Source: Maritimibacter alkaliphilus
Lineage (GTDB): Bacteria; Pseudomonadota; Alphaproteobacteria; Rhodobacterales; Rhodobacteraceae
Direction: 5' to 3'
Assembly (NCBI RefSeq): GCF_019801605.1
Contig: NZ_JAHVIT010000002.1
Span: forward strand, 1,488,001 to 1,552,000
Length of the DNA stretch: 64,000 bases
In this document: positions 16,086 through 24,612 of the stretch, piece after piece
How positions within the stretch are numbered: the stretch's first letter is position 1
Layout of the letters: the number at the start of each line of letters is the position of its first letter
Made by a program: the position numbers and the translations under genes
Notes under the pieces: generated by a model
Database searches by the model: none
Told to the model about the DNA's origin: nothing
What the model saw: the letters and a program-made list of their open reading frames with translations, nothing else

Positions 16086-16850
16086 TTAGCCGTACCACGG
16101 GCCCATGACAACCTCCGTTTCGGCGCCCTTGTCCGAAAGCAGCTGTGCAAACTTCTCGGGATCGCTGTCGCGGTAGTGGTAGGGATAGACCACCTTGGGG
16201 GCGAAGGCGGCGACGCCGTCCGCGGCCTGCTCCTCGGTCATCGTGTAGGGCAGGTTCATCGGGACGAAGGCCACGTCGATGTCGGTCAGGGCCCGCATCT
16301 CGCGGGTGTCCTCGGTATCGCCCGCCACGTAGAGGGTGAGGCCGTCGATATGCAGCACGTAGCCGTTGTCGCGCCCCTCGGGGTGGTACTGCTTGCGCTC
16401 CTCGGTGGTGTTGTAGGCGGGCACCGCGTCGATATCGACGCCGATCACCATGGCCTTCTCGCCGTTGGCGAGCGCGGTGGCGCGGGCCTTGAGCCCATCG
16501 GGCAGCTTGTCGAAGACCGCCGGGTTGGTCACCAGCTGGGTCGAGGAGCCGACAAGGGCCGCCAGCGTCTCGGCATTGTAGTGGTCGCCGTGCTCATGGG
16601 TGATGAGGATCAGGTCCGGCGCGGGCATGTCCTCGTATTGTGCGGCCTCGCCCACAGGATCGCAGTAGATCACCCCCGAGGGCGTCTCCATCACGAAGGA
16701 GGCGTGCGAGACGGGGCGCACCACGACTTCGCCGCCATCGGTGGCGTAGCTGTCGGAAGCCCCGGCCTGCGCCATCAGCGCGGTCGGGCGGATCACGGTG
16801 GTCGCCGCACCTGCGGCAGCCACGGCGAGGAAGGTTCGTCTGGGCAGCAT
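16086..16850 (-). CDS. Tat-exported metallo-beta-lactamase-fold hydrolase (UlaG/YycJ-like)
   Basis: MBL-fold metal-dependent hydrolase of 254 residues, exported folded. The N-terminus LPRRTFLAVAAAGAATTV is a twin-arginine signal. The metal motif is THEHGDHYNAE near residue 95, with further ligands in AGDTEDT near 180 and YPYHYRD near 232. The layout is that of the UlaG-like subgroup annotated as MBL-fold metal-dependent hydrolases, whose substrate is unknown. The ATG at 16850 has GGGAGAG six bases upstream. A GTG two codons earlier is possible but less likely. Confidence 0.88.
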   Translation of the reverse strand: MLPRRTFLAVAAAGAATTVIRPTALMAQAGASDSYATDGGEVVVRPVSHASFVMETPSGVIYCDPVGEAAQYEDMPAPDLILITHEHGDHYNAETLAALVGSSTQLVTNPAVFDKLPDGLKARATALANGEKAMVIGVDIDAVPAYNTTEERKQYHPEGRDNGYVLHIDGLTLYVAGDTEDTREMRALTDIDVAFVPMNLPYTMTEEQAADGVAAFAPKVVYPYHYRDSDPEKFAQLLSDKGAETEVVMGPWYG

Positions 16851-16856
16851 GGTCAC

Positions 16857-17238
16857 TCTCTCCCGGTTTGATTTGCCAGAGAGGGTAGGCCGCCGGCACG
16901 ATCCGGCATCTCACGTTTCCGTGGGGGCAGCGCCGCGGGTGGTAGACGCCAGCCTGCAGGGGCGCGCGTGGGGCGTTGCGGGCGGTCGGCAGGGCGGGGG
17001 GCGGTGGCCTCGCTGCCGGGGTGAGGCCCCGGTGAGTCGGTGTACCACTGTATCCAGATGTTTGATTTTTATGCGATTTCCACCCGGAACGGCGGAAACT
17101 GGCGGGCCCGGCCGGGAGCAAGGGCGGAAATCCTCCCGATTTATGCCGCGGTGCAGCGAAATCCCTTCCCAATTCCCGGCGGGGGACCTAGGTCACACCC
17201 CGGGAGGACAAAGATCTATCGGATGTGAAGGTATCGTC
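16857..17238. other. Intergenic region between divergent MBL hydrolase and NDH-2 genes
   Basis: No gene seen. A locally AT-rich patch at about 17052-17082 (TTTGATTTTTATGCGATTTCC) sits in GC-rich surroundings and may mark a promoter for the NDH-2 gene. No clear -35/-10 pair with proper spacing was found. Confidence 0.4.
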
Positions 17239-18525
17239 ATGGAGAAGAAGCATCACGTGGTTGTCGTGGGCGGGGGATTCGGCGGTCTCGCCTGTGTCCG
17301 CGCGCTGAAGCAGGAGAGGGTGGAGATCACCCTTGTGGACCAGCGCAACCACCACCTCTTCCAGCCTCTGCTCTATCAGGTCGCGACCTCGATCCTGCCC
17401 ACCTCCGAGATCGCCTGGCCGATCCGGCACCTGCTGAAGGACCGGCCCGAGGTGCGCACGCTGCTGGCCGAGGTCGAGGGCGTGGACCCGGAGGCCCGGG
17501 AGCTGCGTTTCACCGACGGCGGGCGGCTGCACTATGACACGCTGGTCCTCGCGACCGGGGCGCGGCATTCCTATTTCGGCAACGACAGCTGGGAGAGTTC
17601 CGCCCCGGGGCTCAAGACACTGGAGGATGCCACGGCGATCCGGCGCCGGATGCTCTCGGCCTTCGAGGCGGCGGAGCGGTCGTCCGATCCCGAGGAACGC
17701 CGCGCGCTGCTGACCTTCGCGGTCGTGGGCGCGGGCCCGACCGGGGTCGAGCTGGTGGGGATCATCGCCGAGCTGGCGCAGCGGGTGCTGCCCTCCGAGT
17801 TCCGCACCATCGACACCCGCGAGGCGCGGGTGCTGCTGGTGGAGGCGGGGCCGCGGGTGTTGCCGGCCTTTCCGGACGGGCTTTCCGACTATGCCACGCA
17901 GGCCCTGGCCGAACTGGGGGTCGAGGTGCGCACCGGCACCCCGGTGACGGAATGCGACGGCGACGGGATCACCATCGGCGCGGAGCGTATCCCGGCGCGG
18001 ACGGCGATCTGGGCCGCCGGCGTGAAGGCCAGCCACGCGGCCGAATGGCTGGGCGTCGCGGGCGACCGGGCGGGGCGCGTGCCTGTGGGGGCGGACCTTG
18101 CCCTGCCGGGCCGGGCGGAGGTCTTCGTCATCGGGGACACGGCGGCGGTGACCAACGTGGACGGCACGCCGGTGCCCGGCGTGGCACCTGCGGCCAAGCA
18201 ACAGGGCGAATACGTGGCCGGCGTGATCGCGGCGCGGGTGGCCGGTCGGGCGCTGCCGGGGCCGTTCCGCTATCGCCACCAGGGCAGCCTGGCCACCATC
18301 GGGCGCCGGGCCGCCGTGGCGGACTTCGGCCGGATCAAGTTGCGCGGGGCGCTCGCCTGGTGGGTCTGGGGCATCGCGCACATCTATTTCCTGATCGGCA
18401 CCCGTAACCGCGTGGCGGTGGTCTGGAGCTGGTTCTGGTCCCACACCACGGGCAACAACTCGGCCCGGCTGATCACGCAGGGCAAGCAGGGCATCGCCGT
18501 CCCCCGCGCCCCGAGCGTGGATTAG
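17239..18525 (+). CDS. NAD(P)/FAD-dependent oxidoreductase, type II NADH dehydrogenase (NDH-2) family
   Basis: Single-subunit, non-proton-pumping NADH:quinone oxidoreductase, 428 residues. The FAD-binding Rossmann motif VVVGGGFGGL is at residues 8-17 and the NADH-binding motif VVGAGPTGVELVG near 162. LATGAR, the second FAD contact VFVIGDTAAV and the quinone-side APAAKQQGEY are all present. The C-terminal WVWGIAHIYFLIGTRNR is the amphipathic membrane-binding segment of the family. I start at MEKKHHVVVVGG, with GAAG eight bases upstream. Upstream in-frame sequence is not protein-like. Confidence 0.92.
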   Translation: MEKKHHVVVVGGGFGGLACVRALKQERVEITLVDQRNHHLFQPLLYQVATSILPTSEIAWPIRHLLKDRPEVRTLLAEVEGVDPEARELRFTDGGRLHYDTLVLATGARHSYFGNDSWESSAPGLKTLEDATAIRRRMLSAFEAAERSSDPEERRALLTFAVVGAGPTGVELVGIIAELAQRVLPSEFRTIDTREARVLLVEAGPRVLPAFPDGLSDYATQALAELGVEVRTGTPVTECDGDGITIGAERIPARTAIWAAGVKASHAAEWLGVAGDRAGRVPVGADLALPGRAEVFVIGDTAAVTNVDGTPVPGVAPAAKQQGEYVAGVIAARVAGRALPGPFRYRHQGSLATIGRRAAVADFGRIKLRGALAWWVWGIAHIYFLIGTRNRVAVVWSWFWSHTTGNNSARLITQGKQGIAVPRAPSVD

Positions 18526-18531
18526 TGAGAT

Positions 18532-18623
18532 CCGGTTCGGGCGGCGCAGCTGCCCGACAAACGATCCGGGGGATCGTTTGAGGATCGAACGGGCGGAGCC
18601 CTTTCCGGTTCGGGCGGCGCAGC
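18532..18623. repeat. Direct repeat of a 19-base unit flanking a perfect hairpin
   Basis: CCGGTTCGGGCGGCGCAGC occurs at 18532-18550 and 18605-18623. Between them lies a perfect hairpin, arms AAACGATCC (18559-18567) and GGATCGTTT (18571-18579). It follows the NDH-2 stop and may serve as its terminator. Confidence 0.8.
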
Positions 18624-18751
18624 CTTGATCGGGTCTGCGGCATGGGGGCACCGGGCATGGGGACGGAGGGCTTCGGTCGGGGCAGGGGGCTGCCGTGGGG
18701 AGACCCGGACGTTTCGCATGTTCCGGTCCGGTTTCCTCGAAAAATCCGGTC

Positions 18752-18817
18752 GGGGGCGCTGCCCCCCTTGCGCGCGATGCGCGCAATTCCCCCCGGAGGT
18801 ATTTGGAGAAAGATGAA
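18752..18817. repeat. GC-rich intergenic repeat element, copy 2
   Basis: Same plan as 5716-5779: GGGGGCGCTGCCCCCC, a short stem (GCGCGATGCGC), then CCCCCCGGAGGTATTTGGAG and AAAGATGAAG. The rest of the 378-base gap 18526-18903 holds only this element and the 19-base direct repeat. Confidence 0.7.
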
Positions 18818-18915
18818 GCGGCGATCCGCGGCGGGCGCGACGTGCCGCCACATGCCGCGCGTCCCTGCGACAGACCCTTGCCAAACGGCCTTTTCCCCCG
18901 CATATGCTGCCCATC

Positions 18916-20715
18916 ATGACCGATCTCGCGCATATCCGTAACTTCTCCATCGTAGCCCACATCGACCACGGGAAATCCACCCTGGCCGACCGGCTGATCC
19001 AGTCCACGAACACCGTTTCCGAACGGGAGATGAAAGAGCAGCTGCTCGACGCGATGGATATCGAGCGCGAGCGCGGCATCACGATCAAGGCGAACACCGT
19101 CCGGATCGAGTATATCGCCGACAATGGCGAACTTTACATCCTCAACCTGATCGACACCCCCGGCCACGTCGACTTCGCCTACGAGGTGTCGCGGTCCATG
19201 CGCGCCGTCGAAGGCTCGCTGCTGGTGGTCGATTCGACCCAGGGCGTCGAGGCGCAGACCCTGGCAAACGTCTACCAGGCGATCGAGGCGGACCACGAGA
19301 TCATCCCGGTCCTGAACAAGATCGACCTGCCCGCGACCGAGCCCGAGCGCGTGAAGGAGCAGATCGAGGACGTGATCGGCATCGACGCCTCCGAGGCGCT
19401 GATGGTCTCGGCCAAGTCCGGCATCGGCATCCACGAGACGCTGGAGGCGATCATCGCCAAGCTGCCTGCGCCCACCGGGGACCGGGACGCGCCGCTGAAG
19501 GCGATGCTGGTGGACAGCTGGTACGACCCCTACCTCGGGGTCGTGGTCCTGGTGCGGGTCATGGACGGCTTCCTGCGCAAGAACGACCGCGTGAAATTCA
19601 TGCAGAACGGCACGATCCACCAGGTCGACCGGATCGGCGTCTTCCGCCCGGCGATGCAGAACGTCGATGAACTGGGCCCGGGCGAGATTGGCTTCATCAC
19701 CGCCTCGATCAAGCAGGTGCGCGACACCAAGGTCGGCGACACGATCACCCACGAGAAGAAGGGCGCGGACAAGCCGCTGCCGGGCTTCAAACCCTCGGTT
19801 CCGGTGGTGTTCTGCGGTCTCTTCCCGGTGGACAGCGCCGAGTTCGAGGACTTGCGCGACGCGATCGAGAAGCTGGCGCTGAACGATGCCTCCTTCTCCT
19901 TCGAGATGGAGACCTCGGCCGCGCTCGGCTTCGGCTTCCGCTGCGGCTTCCTCGGGCTGCTGCATCTCGAGGTGATCCGCGACCGGATCGAACGCGAGTA
20001 TGACATCGACCTGATCACCACGGCGCCCTCGGTGATCTACCATGTCTTCATGAAGGACGGCACGAAGGTCGACCTGCACAACCCGGCGGACATGCCTGAC
20101 CTGACCCATGTGGATCACGTCGAGGAGCCCCGGATCAAGGCCACCATCATGGTGCCCGACGAGTACCTCGGCGATGTGCTGAAGCTCTGCCAGGATCGCC
20201 GCGGCATCCAGGAAGACCTGACCTATGTCGGCGGGCGTGCCATGGCGGTCTACGACCTGCCGCTGAACGAGGTCGTCTTCGACTTCTACGACCGGCTGAA
20301 ATCGGTGACGAAGGGCTATGCCTCCTTTGACTACCACCTGACGGGCTACCGGCAGGACAACCTCGTGAAGATGCAGATTCTCGTCAACGACGAGCCGGTC
20401 GATGCGCTCTCGATGATGGTGCACCGCGACCGGGCCGAGATGCGCGGCCGGGCCATGTGCGAGAAGCTCAAGGACCTGATCCCGCGCCACATGTTCAAGA
20501 TCCCGATCCAGGCCGCCATCGGCGGCAAGGTGATCGCGCGTGAGACGCTGGCGGCCCTGCGCAAGGACGTGACCGCCAAGTGCTACGGCGGCGACGCCAC
20601 GCGGAAGAAGAAGCTGCTGGAGAAGCAGAAGGCAGGCAAGAAGAAGATGCGGCAGTTCGGCAAGGTCGAGATCCCGCAGGAGGCCTTCATCTCCGCGCTC
20701 AAGATGGACAACTGA
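18916..20715 (+). CDS. lepA: Elongation factor 4 (back-translocating GTPase)
   Basis: Ribosome-associated GTPase. From [12 protein letters not shown] the protein is 599 residues, exactly the family length, so I prefer 18916 to the in-frame ATG at 18904. G1 is AHIDHGKST, the switch region is [10 protein letters not shown]3 DTPGHVDF, G4 NKIDLP and G5 SAKSGIG. The LepA-specific C-terminal domain is recognisable in [20 protein letters not shown]. Transcription appears monocistronic, with a terminator 40 bases after the stop. Confidence 0.98.
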   Translation: MTDLAHIRNFSIVAHIDHGKSTLADRLIQSTNTVSEREMKEQLLDAMDIERERGITIKANTVRIEYIADNGELYILNLIDTPGHVDFAYEVSRSMRAVEGSLLVVDSTQGVEAQTLANVYQAIEADHEIIPVLNKIDLPATEPERVKEQIEDVIGIDASEALMVSAKSGIGIHETLEAIIAKLPAPTGDRDAPLKAMLVDSWYDPYLGVVVLVRVMDGFLRKNDRVKFMQNGTIHQVDRIGVFRPAMQNVDELGPGEIGFITASIKQVRDTKVGDTITHEKKGADKPLPGFKPSVPVVFCGLFPVDSAEFEDLRDAIEKLALNDASFSFEMETSAALGFGFRCGFLGLLHLEVIRDRIEREYDIDLITTAPSVIYHVFMKDGTKVDLHNPADMPDLTHVDHVEEPRIKATIMVPDEYLGDVLKLCQDRRGIQEDLTYVGGRAMAVYDLPLNEVVFDFYDRLKSVTKGYASFDYHLTGYRQDNLVKMQILVNDEPVDALSMMVHRDRAEMRGRAMCEKLKDLIPRHMFKIPIQAAIGGKVIARETLAALRKDVTAKCYGGDATRKKKLLEKQKAGKKKMRQFGKVEIPQEAFISALKMDN

Positions 20716-20755
20716 CCGGGCTTGCGGGCCGGCGACATCTGATCAGACACTGCAG

Positions 20756-20783
20756 GGCCGGGGCGGAATGCTCCGGCCTTTCG
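20756..20783 (+). terminator. Intrinsic terminator of lepA
   Basis: GGCCGGGGC and GCTCCGGCC pair with one G-T wobble around a five-base loop and are followed by TTTCG, 40 bases after the lepA stop. Confidence 0.65.
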
Positions 20784-21013
20784 CGTTGTGCGTCTTGCGT
20801 TCTGGCGCGCGCGGCGGGGGCTGAGGAACGTCCGGCGGAGGGGCATCGGGGCAGGGTTTCCGGGGGAGGGCGCGCGGGGCCGCGCAGGGGAGATCGGCCC
20901 GCGCCGGATCCTGCCGAGGTCAGCTGCGGCGACACGCCCCTTGATTGTAGGGGTGGGATACGGGATCACGATGGCGTATTTTCATCACGACACCCGTTCC
21001 AAAGGCAGCCCCC

Positions 21014-21760
21014 ATGCGACACCTCCTCGTCCCGCTTCTCTGTGCAACCGCTCTCTCCGGCTGCGCCATGCCCGGCTCCCGCGCTGACCTCGCCGGGGCC
21101 AATGTCGCCACCGCGCGCAGCTTCTGCGCCGGATCGGCCAGCCCCGAATGCCGGTTCGTCGATGCGCCGGTTCAGCTGGGCAGCACCCCCACGCGCGTGG
21201 ATGGGCGGGGGCAGACCTTCTACGCGACCTCGCGGAAGCTCACTTTCGTCGACGGGTTGAACGAGACCTGGGTCGCCCCCGCGGGCACGCTGACCGACGG
21301 TGCCTCGATCCCCAAGGTCTTCCACGGGATCGTCGGCAACCCGACCTCGCCCAGCTTTGCCAATGCCGCCGCGATCCACGACGCGATCTGCGGTATCGGC
21401 AACGAGCAGGGGCAGGTCTACCACACCCGCACGTGGCAGAGCACGCACCGCATGTTCTACGATGCGCTGCGCGTGGGCGGCACCGACGAGATCACCGCCA
21501 AGGTGATGTTCGCCGCGGTCTACCTCGGCGGACCCCGCTGGGGTGTGAACGGCTACCGGAGCGACCCCCGGATCGCCAATGTGCCGGACCTCGAGATGGA
21601 GACCGCGATGCGTCAGGCCAAGCACTACATCGAGAGCGACAACCCCTCGATCCCGCGGATCGAACGCTATCTCGACCGCAAGCTCGACATCATGTTCGGC
21701 CGGCTCGACGGCGGGCGCGATGACATGGATCGCGGCGGCCCGGTCTACATCGCCGATTGA
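21014..21760 (+). CDS. DUF1353 domain lipoprotein
   Basis: 248-residue predicted outer-membrane or periplasmic lipoprotein. The signal ends in a lipobox, ALSGC, with lipidated cysteine near residue 17. The DUF1353 domain covers about residues 75-190: VAPAGTLTDGASIPKVFHG is its hallmark, followed by AAAIHDAICG with a conserved histidine-aspartate, and RMFYDALRVGG. Proteins of this domain are otherwise often phage-encoded, but no phage gene is near. The function is unknown. It stands alone between lepA and a convergent gene. Confidence 0.82.
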   Translation: MRHLLVPLLCATALSGCAMPGSRADLAGANVATARSFCAGSASPECRFVDAPVQLGSTPTRVDGRGQTFYATSRKLTFVDGLNETWVAPAGTLTDGASIPKVFHGIVGNPTSPSFANAAAIHDAICGIGNEQGQVYHTRTWQSTHRMFYDALRVGGTDEITAKVMFAAVYLGGPRWGVNGYRSDPRIANVPDLEMETAMRQAKHYIESDNPSIPRIERYLDRKLDIMFGRLDGGRDDMDRGGPVYIAD

Positions 21761-21766
21761 GCCGGA

Positions 21767-22117
21767 TCACTCCCTGAGCCGCTGCCAGGCCTCCGTATCC
21801 ACCGCGCGCAGACGCGCCATGGCCCGTTCGGCCTCGGCGCGGATCGCCTCGCGGCCGTCGGCCTTGGCGGCGGTGACCTTCTGCTGAAGCGTGTCGATCT
21901 CGGGCAGGGGGGCGCCTGTGGCGCGCGACAGGGTCTGCAACGCCTCGAGGATCTTGCCGAGCTGCGTTCCGTAGCTGGCGACCTCGGTCACGATCTTCTC
22001 CTCGATCTCGGGCACGCCGGCGATGTCGTCGGACAGGAACCGGGGCGAGATCGCCTGCGTCACGTCACCGGAGAAGGGGGCGCGCAGCACCGGCGCCCAG
22101 ATGTCGAAAGGGGTCAT
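21767..22117 (-). CDS. Conserved small protein of unknown function
   Basis: 116 residues from MTPFDIWAPVL. The N-terminal part (GVPEIEEKIVTEVASYGTQLGKILEALQTL) is helical, and the second half is a charged helix (ADGREAIRAEAERAMARLRAVD). It has no signal peptide or cysteine. The overall plan of one long amphipathic helical hairpin resembles small phasin-like proteins, but I see no diagnostic motif. The in-frame ATG ten codons upstream has a worse context. It is convergent with the DUF1353 lipoprotein gene, only six bases apart. Confidence 0.65.
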   Translation of the reverse strand: MTPFDIWAPVLRAPFSGDVTQAISPRFLSDDIAGVPEIEEKIVTEVASYGTQLGKILEALQTLSRATGAPLPEIDTLQQKVTAAKADGREAIRAEAERAMARLRAVDTEAWQRLRE

Positions 22118-22358
22118 ACACAACACTCCTGCTGAAACACCCGTCAAGCCTGCGCGGGGCGCGGGAGGCTGTCAATTTTCGCGACGGGTGGGGGGCTCAG
22201 CCGTTGCCGGGCGCGCTGTCTCGCGCCGAAACGGCGGGCAGGGCGGCCGGATGCGGGTGCTCCGGCGCGCAGCGGAAAGCAGGAGGGTAGGACGGGGCCA
22301 GAACGGGGACAGGCAAAGGCAGGGGCGCAGCCTCCGGCCGCGCGCCCGCCGGTTCCGG

Positions 22359-23045
22359 TCACTCCACCGCTTCGGTCTGCTGCTCCAGCCAGCGGGTCAG
22401 GCGCGCGCCCTCGGTCTCGTCGTGTTCCCATGCGGCGCGGGCGGCGGCCTCGGGATCCTGTGCGCGCAGGGCGGCGATCAGCGGCTCGTGCTGGGCGATG
22501 ATGTCTTCAGGCCCGGCGGCGACATGCTTGTTCGACGTGGCGATGAAGAGCCGCACCTGCTGTTCCACGACACGGTACTGCGAGGCGAGACGCTGGTGGC
22601 CGCTGCTTTCCACGATGGCGCGGTGCAGGGCAAAGTCGGCATCTGTCATGGCGCGCAGGTCGCCGCTCTGGCAGGCGGCCAGCAGATCCTCGATGGCGCC
22701 ATCCAGACGGTCACGGACCTCCGGTTCGGTACGCGCGGCGGCGAGCCGCGAGGCGAGGCTTTCGAGGCTGCCGCGCAGGGTCCAGATCTCCCAGACGTCC
22801 TGCGGCGAGAGCGAAGCGACCTGCCAGCCGGTATATGGGATCTGGACGACGATGCCCTCCACCGCGAGCCGTTGCAGCCCCATCCGCAGGGTCGAGCGGG
22901 CGACCCCCAGTTGTTCGGCCAATGCGATCTCGGTCAGGCGACCGCCGGGCTCCACTTCGCCCGACAGGATATAGTCGCGCAGGTTTTCCGTCACGATGGC
23001 CTCGGTCGACTGGCGCGTCACCGGGCGCAGCTTGCTGATGGTCAT
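22359..23045 (-). CDS. GntR-family transcriptional regulator, FadR subfamily (FCD domain)
   Basis: 228-residue metabolite-responsive repressor. The winged helix is at about residues 10-75, with recognition helix LAEQLGVARSTLRMGLQRL. The all-helical FCD effector domain spans 80-215, with the likely metal site Asp-His-His-His in DADFALHRAI, IIAQHEPLI and WEHDETEG. It ends the long minus-strand operon that runs from the ABC binding protein gene, separated from the last amidase gene by a 122-base gap holding 29-base repeats. Its probable targets are the four palindromes at 32833, 34494, 38396 and 38526, which have the TTGT..ACAA form of FadR-subfamily sites. Confidence 0.92.
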   Translation of the reverse strand: MTISKLRPVTRQSTEAIVTENLRDYILSGEVEPGGRLTEIALAEQLGVARSTLRMGLQRLAVEGIVVQIPYTGWQVASLSPQDVWEIWTLRGSLESLASRLAAARTEPEVRDRLDGAIEDLLAACQSGDLRAMTDADFALHRAIVESSGHQRLASQYRVVEQQVRLFIATSNKHVAAGPEDIIAQHEPLIAALRAQDPEAAARAAWEHDETEGARLTRWLEQQTEAVE

Positions 23046-23068
23046 CTCTCCCCCCTCTTTCTGCTGGC

Positions 23069-23155
23069 CGGGCCGTTGGGCCCGGCTGGCGTTTGCTCGG
23101 GCCGCAGGGCCCGGCTGGCGTTTGTCCGGGCCACGGGGCCCGGCTGGCTTTATTG
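23069..23155. repeat. Tandem repeat, about three copies of a 29-base GC-rich unit
   Basis: Units at 23069-23097, 23098-23126 and 23127-23155. Each starts CGGGCC, has GGGCCCGGCTGGC in the middle and ends in a T-containing stretch (GTTTG or TTTATT). The CGGGCC and GGCCCG parts are complementary, so each unit can form a hairpin. It fills the gap between the amidase stop and the gntR start. Confidence 0.85.
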
Positions 23156-23166
23156 GCTCGGCCCGC

Positions 23167-24585
23167 TCAGATGACGGGCTCCGCGATTGTGACGGGCGTT
23201 CCGCGTGCCTCGATCGCCTCGGCGGCGTCGAGGGCCACGTCCTCCCGGAACCGCCCGGAGACGATCTGGATGCCGAGCGGCGTGTTGTCCGCCATGAGCC
23301 CGGTGCAGAGCGTCAGGGCAGGCATCCCGGCGACGGGCAGGCCCACCATGGACATCTGCGATTTCCAGACGCGCTGATAGTCCTCGGGGCTTTTGAGGTC
23401 AAGATTGTCGGCAAAGGGCAGCTCTGCGGAGGGTGGCAGCAGGACGACGGGGTAGTCTTCGAGGAAGAGCGCCCATTTCCGCGCGATGCCCATGCGGTTG
23501 ACCAGCGCCTGCGAGAACTCGGCGGCCCCGATGGTGGCGGCGAAGTCCTTCTGCCCGGCAAGGGCGGCGATGGCACCGGGATCGCCCTCGGCCTGCGCCG
23601 CGGCGACCTGACCGGCGTAGTTGTCGCCCATCCACAGGGTCAGCTGGATCGCCACTGCCTCGTCGATCGGGGGCAGCTCCTCCAGTTCGTCCACCTGCCA
23701 GCCTGCGTCGCGCAGCTTGTCGGCGGCCGCAAGCAGTTCCTTCTTCAGCTCCGGCGCCGTCTCCATCCCGTCGGGGCAGAGGCAGAGCGCGGCGCGCTTG
23801 GGCACCGAGGGGCCCACCAGCGGTGCGGGCACTGACCACGGGTCGCGCGGATCGGCCTTGGCCATCGCCTCGAAGCCGAGGCGCAGGTCCGCGATGCTGC
23901 GCGCAAGCGGGCCCGAGACGGCCATGATCTGCGGCCCCACCCCCCGGTCAGGACCGGAGGCATTGTAAGCCGCGAGCCGCCCGATGGTCGGGCGCAGCCC
24001 GTGGATGCCGCAGGCATAGGCCGGGTAGCGGACCGAGCCGGCGATGTCCGTGCCGTGGCCGATCGCGCCGATGCCCGCCGCGGTGGCCGAGCCCGCCCCG
24101 CCGGAGGAGCCGCCGGGCGTCAGCGCCTTGTTGCGGGGGTTGTAGGTGTGGCCATGGAGGAGGTTGTTGGTGAACCAGCGGTAGCTGAAGGCCGGGGTGT
24201 TCGTGCGGCCCACGGCCACGGCGCCCGCGCCCAGCAGGTTCGCGACCACGGGGTTGTGGCACTTGGCGATCAGATCCTTCTGCGCCTTCAGCCCGTTGGT
24301 GGTGGCATATCCCTTCTGGTCGACGTTGACCTTGATGGTCACGGGCACACCGGCCAGCGGACCCGGATCGCCGCCCCCGGCCACCACAGCGTCCACGGCG
24401 GCGGCGGCGGCCAGCACCTCCTCGGGGCGGCTCTCGACCACGGCGTTGATGGCGGGGTTCACGGCCTCGATCCGCGCGAGGGCGGATTTCGCCACCTCGA
24501 CGGCGCTGAGTTCACCCGCGCGGACCAGCGCCGCGATACGGGTTGCGGGGAGGCTCCAGAGCGGCTGGTCTGCGATATCTGCCAT
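23167..24585 (-). CDS. Amidase-signature hydrolase, paralog 1
   Basis: Amidase-signature enzyme (GatA/AtzE-like) of 472 residues that hydrolyses a carboxamide with a Lys-cisSer-Ser triad. The lysine is in GVPVTIKVNVD near residue 84, the cis-serine in PGGSSGGAGSA, and the nucleophile in GTDIAGSVRYPA near 182. The substrate pocket cannot be read by eye. The next gene upstream in the operon is a clear paralog with the same residue plan, so this is a tandem duplication. Together with the ABC importer, M81 and M20 hydrolases it probably acts on an imported amide compound. Confidence 0.9.
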   Translation of the reverse strand: MADIADQPLWSLPATRIAALVRAGELSAVEVAKSALARIEAVNPAINAVVESRPEEVLAAAAAVDAVVAGGGDPGPLAGVPVTIKVNVDQKGYATTNGLKAQKDLIAKCHNPVVANLLGAGAVAVGRTNTPAFSYRWFTNNLLHGHTYNPRNKALTPGGSSGGAGSATAAGIGAIGHGTDIAGSVRYPAYACGIHGLRPTIGRLAAYNASGPDRGVGPQIMAVSGPLARSIADLRLGFEAMAKADPRDPWSVPAPLVGPSVPKRAALCLCPDGMETAPELKKELLAAADKLRDAGWQVDELEELPPIDEAVAIQLTLWMGDNYAGQVAAAQAEGDPGAIAALAGQKDFAATIGAAEFSQALVNRMGIARKWALFLEDYPVVLLPPSAELPFADNLDLKSPEDYQRVWKSQMSMVGLPVAGMPALTLCTGLMADNTPLGIQIVSGRFREDVALDAAEAIEARGTPVTIAEPVI

Positions 24586-24612
24586 GGCGGTGTCTTTCCG
24601 GTGTTTTCGGGA

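Noticed and set aside
17188..20490. Very long minus-strand open frame over NDH-2 and lepA
   Set aside because: It lies antisense to two well supported genes, has histidine/arginine/aspartate-rich composition and no recognisable domain. This is a high-GC shadow frame.
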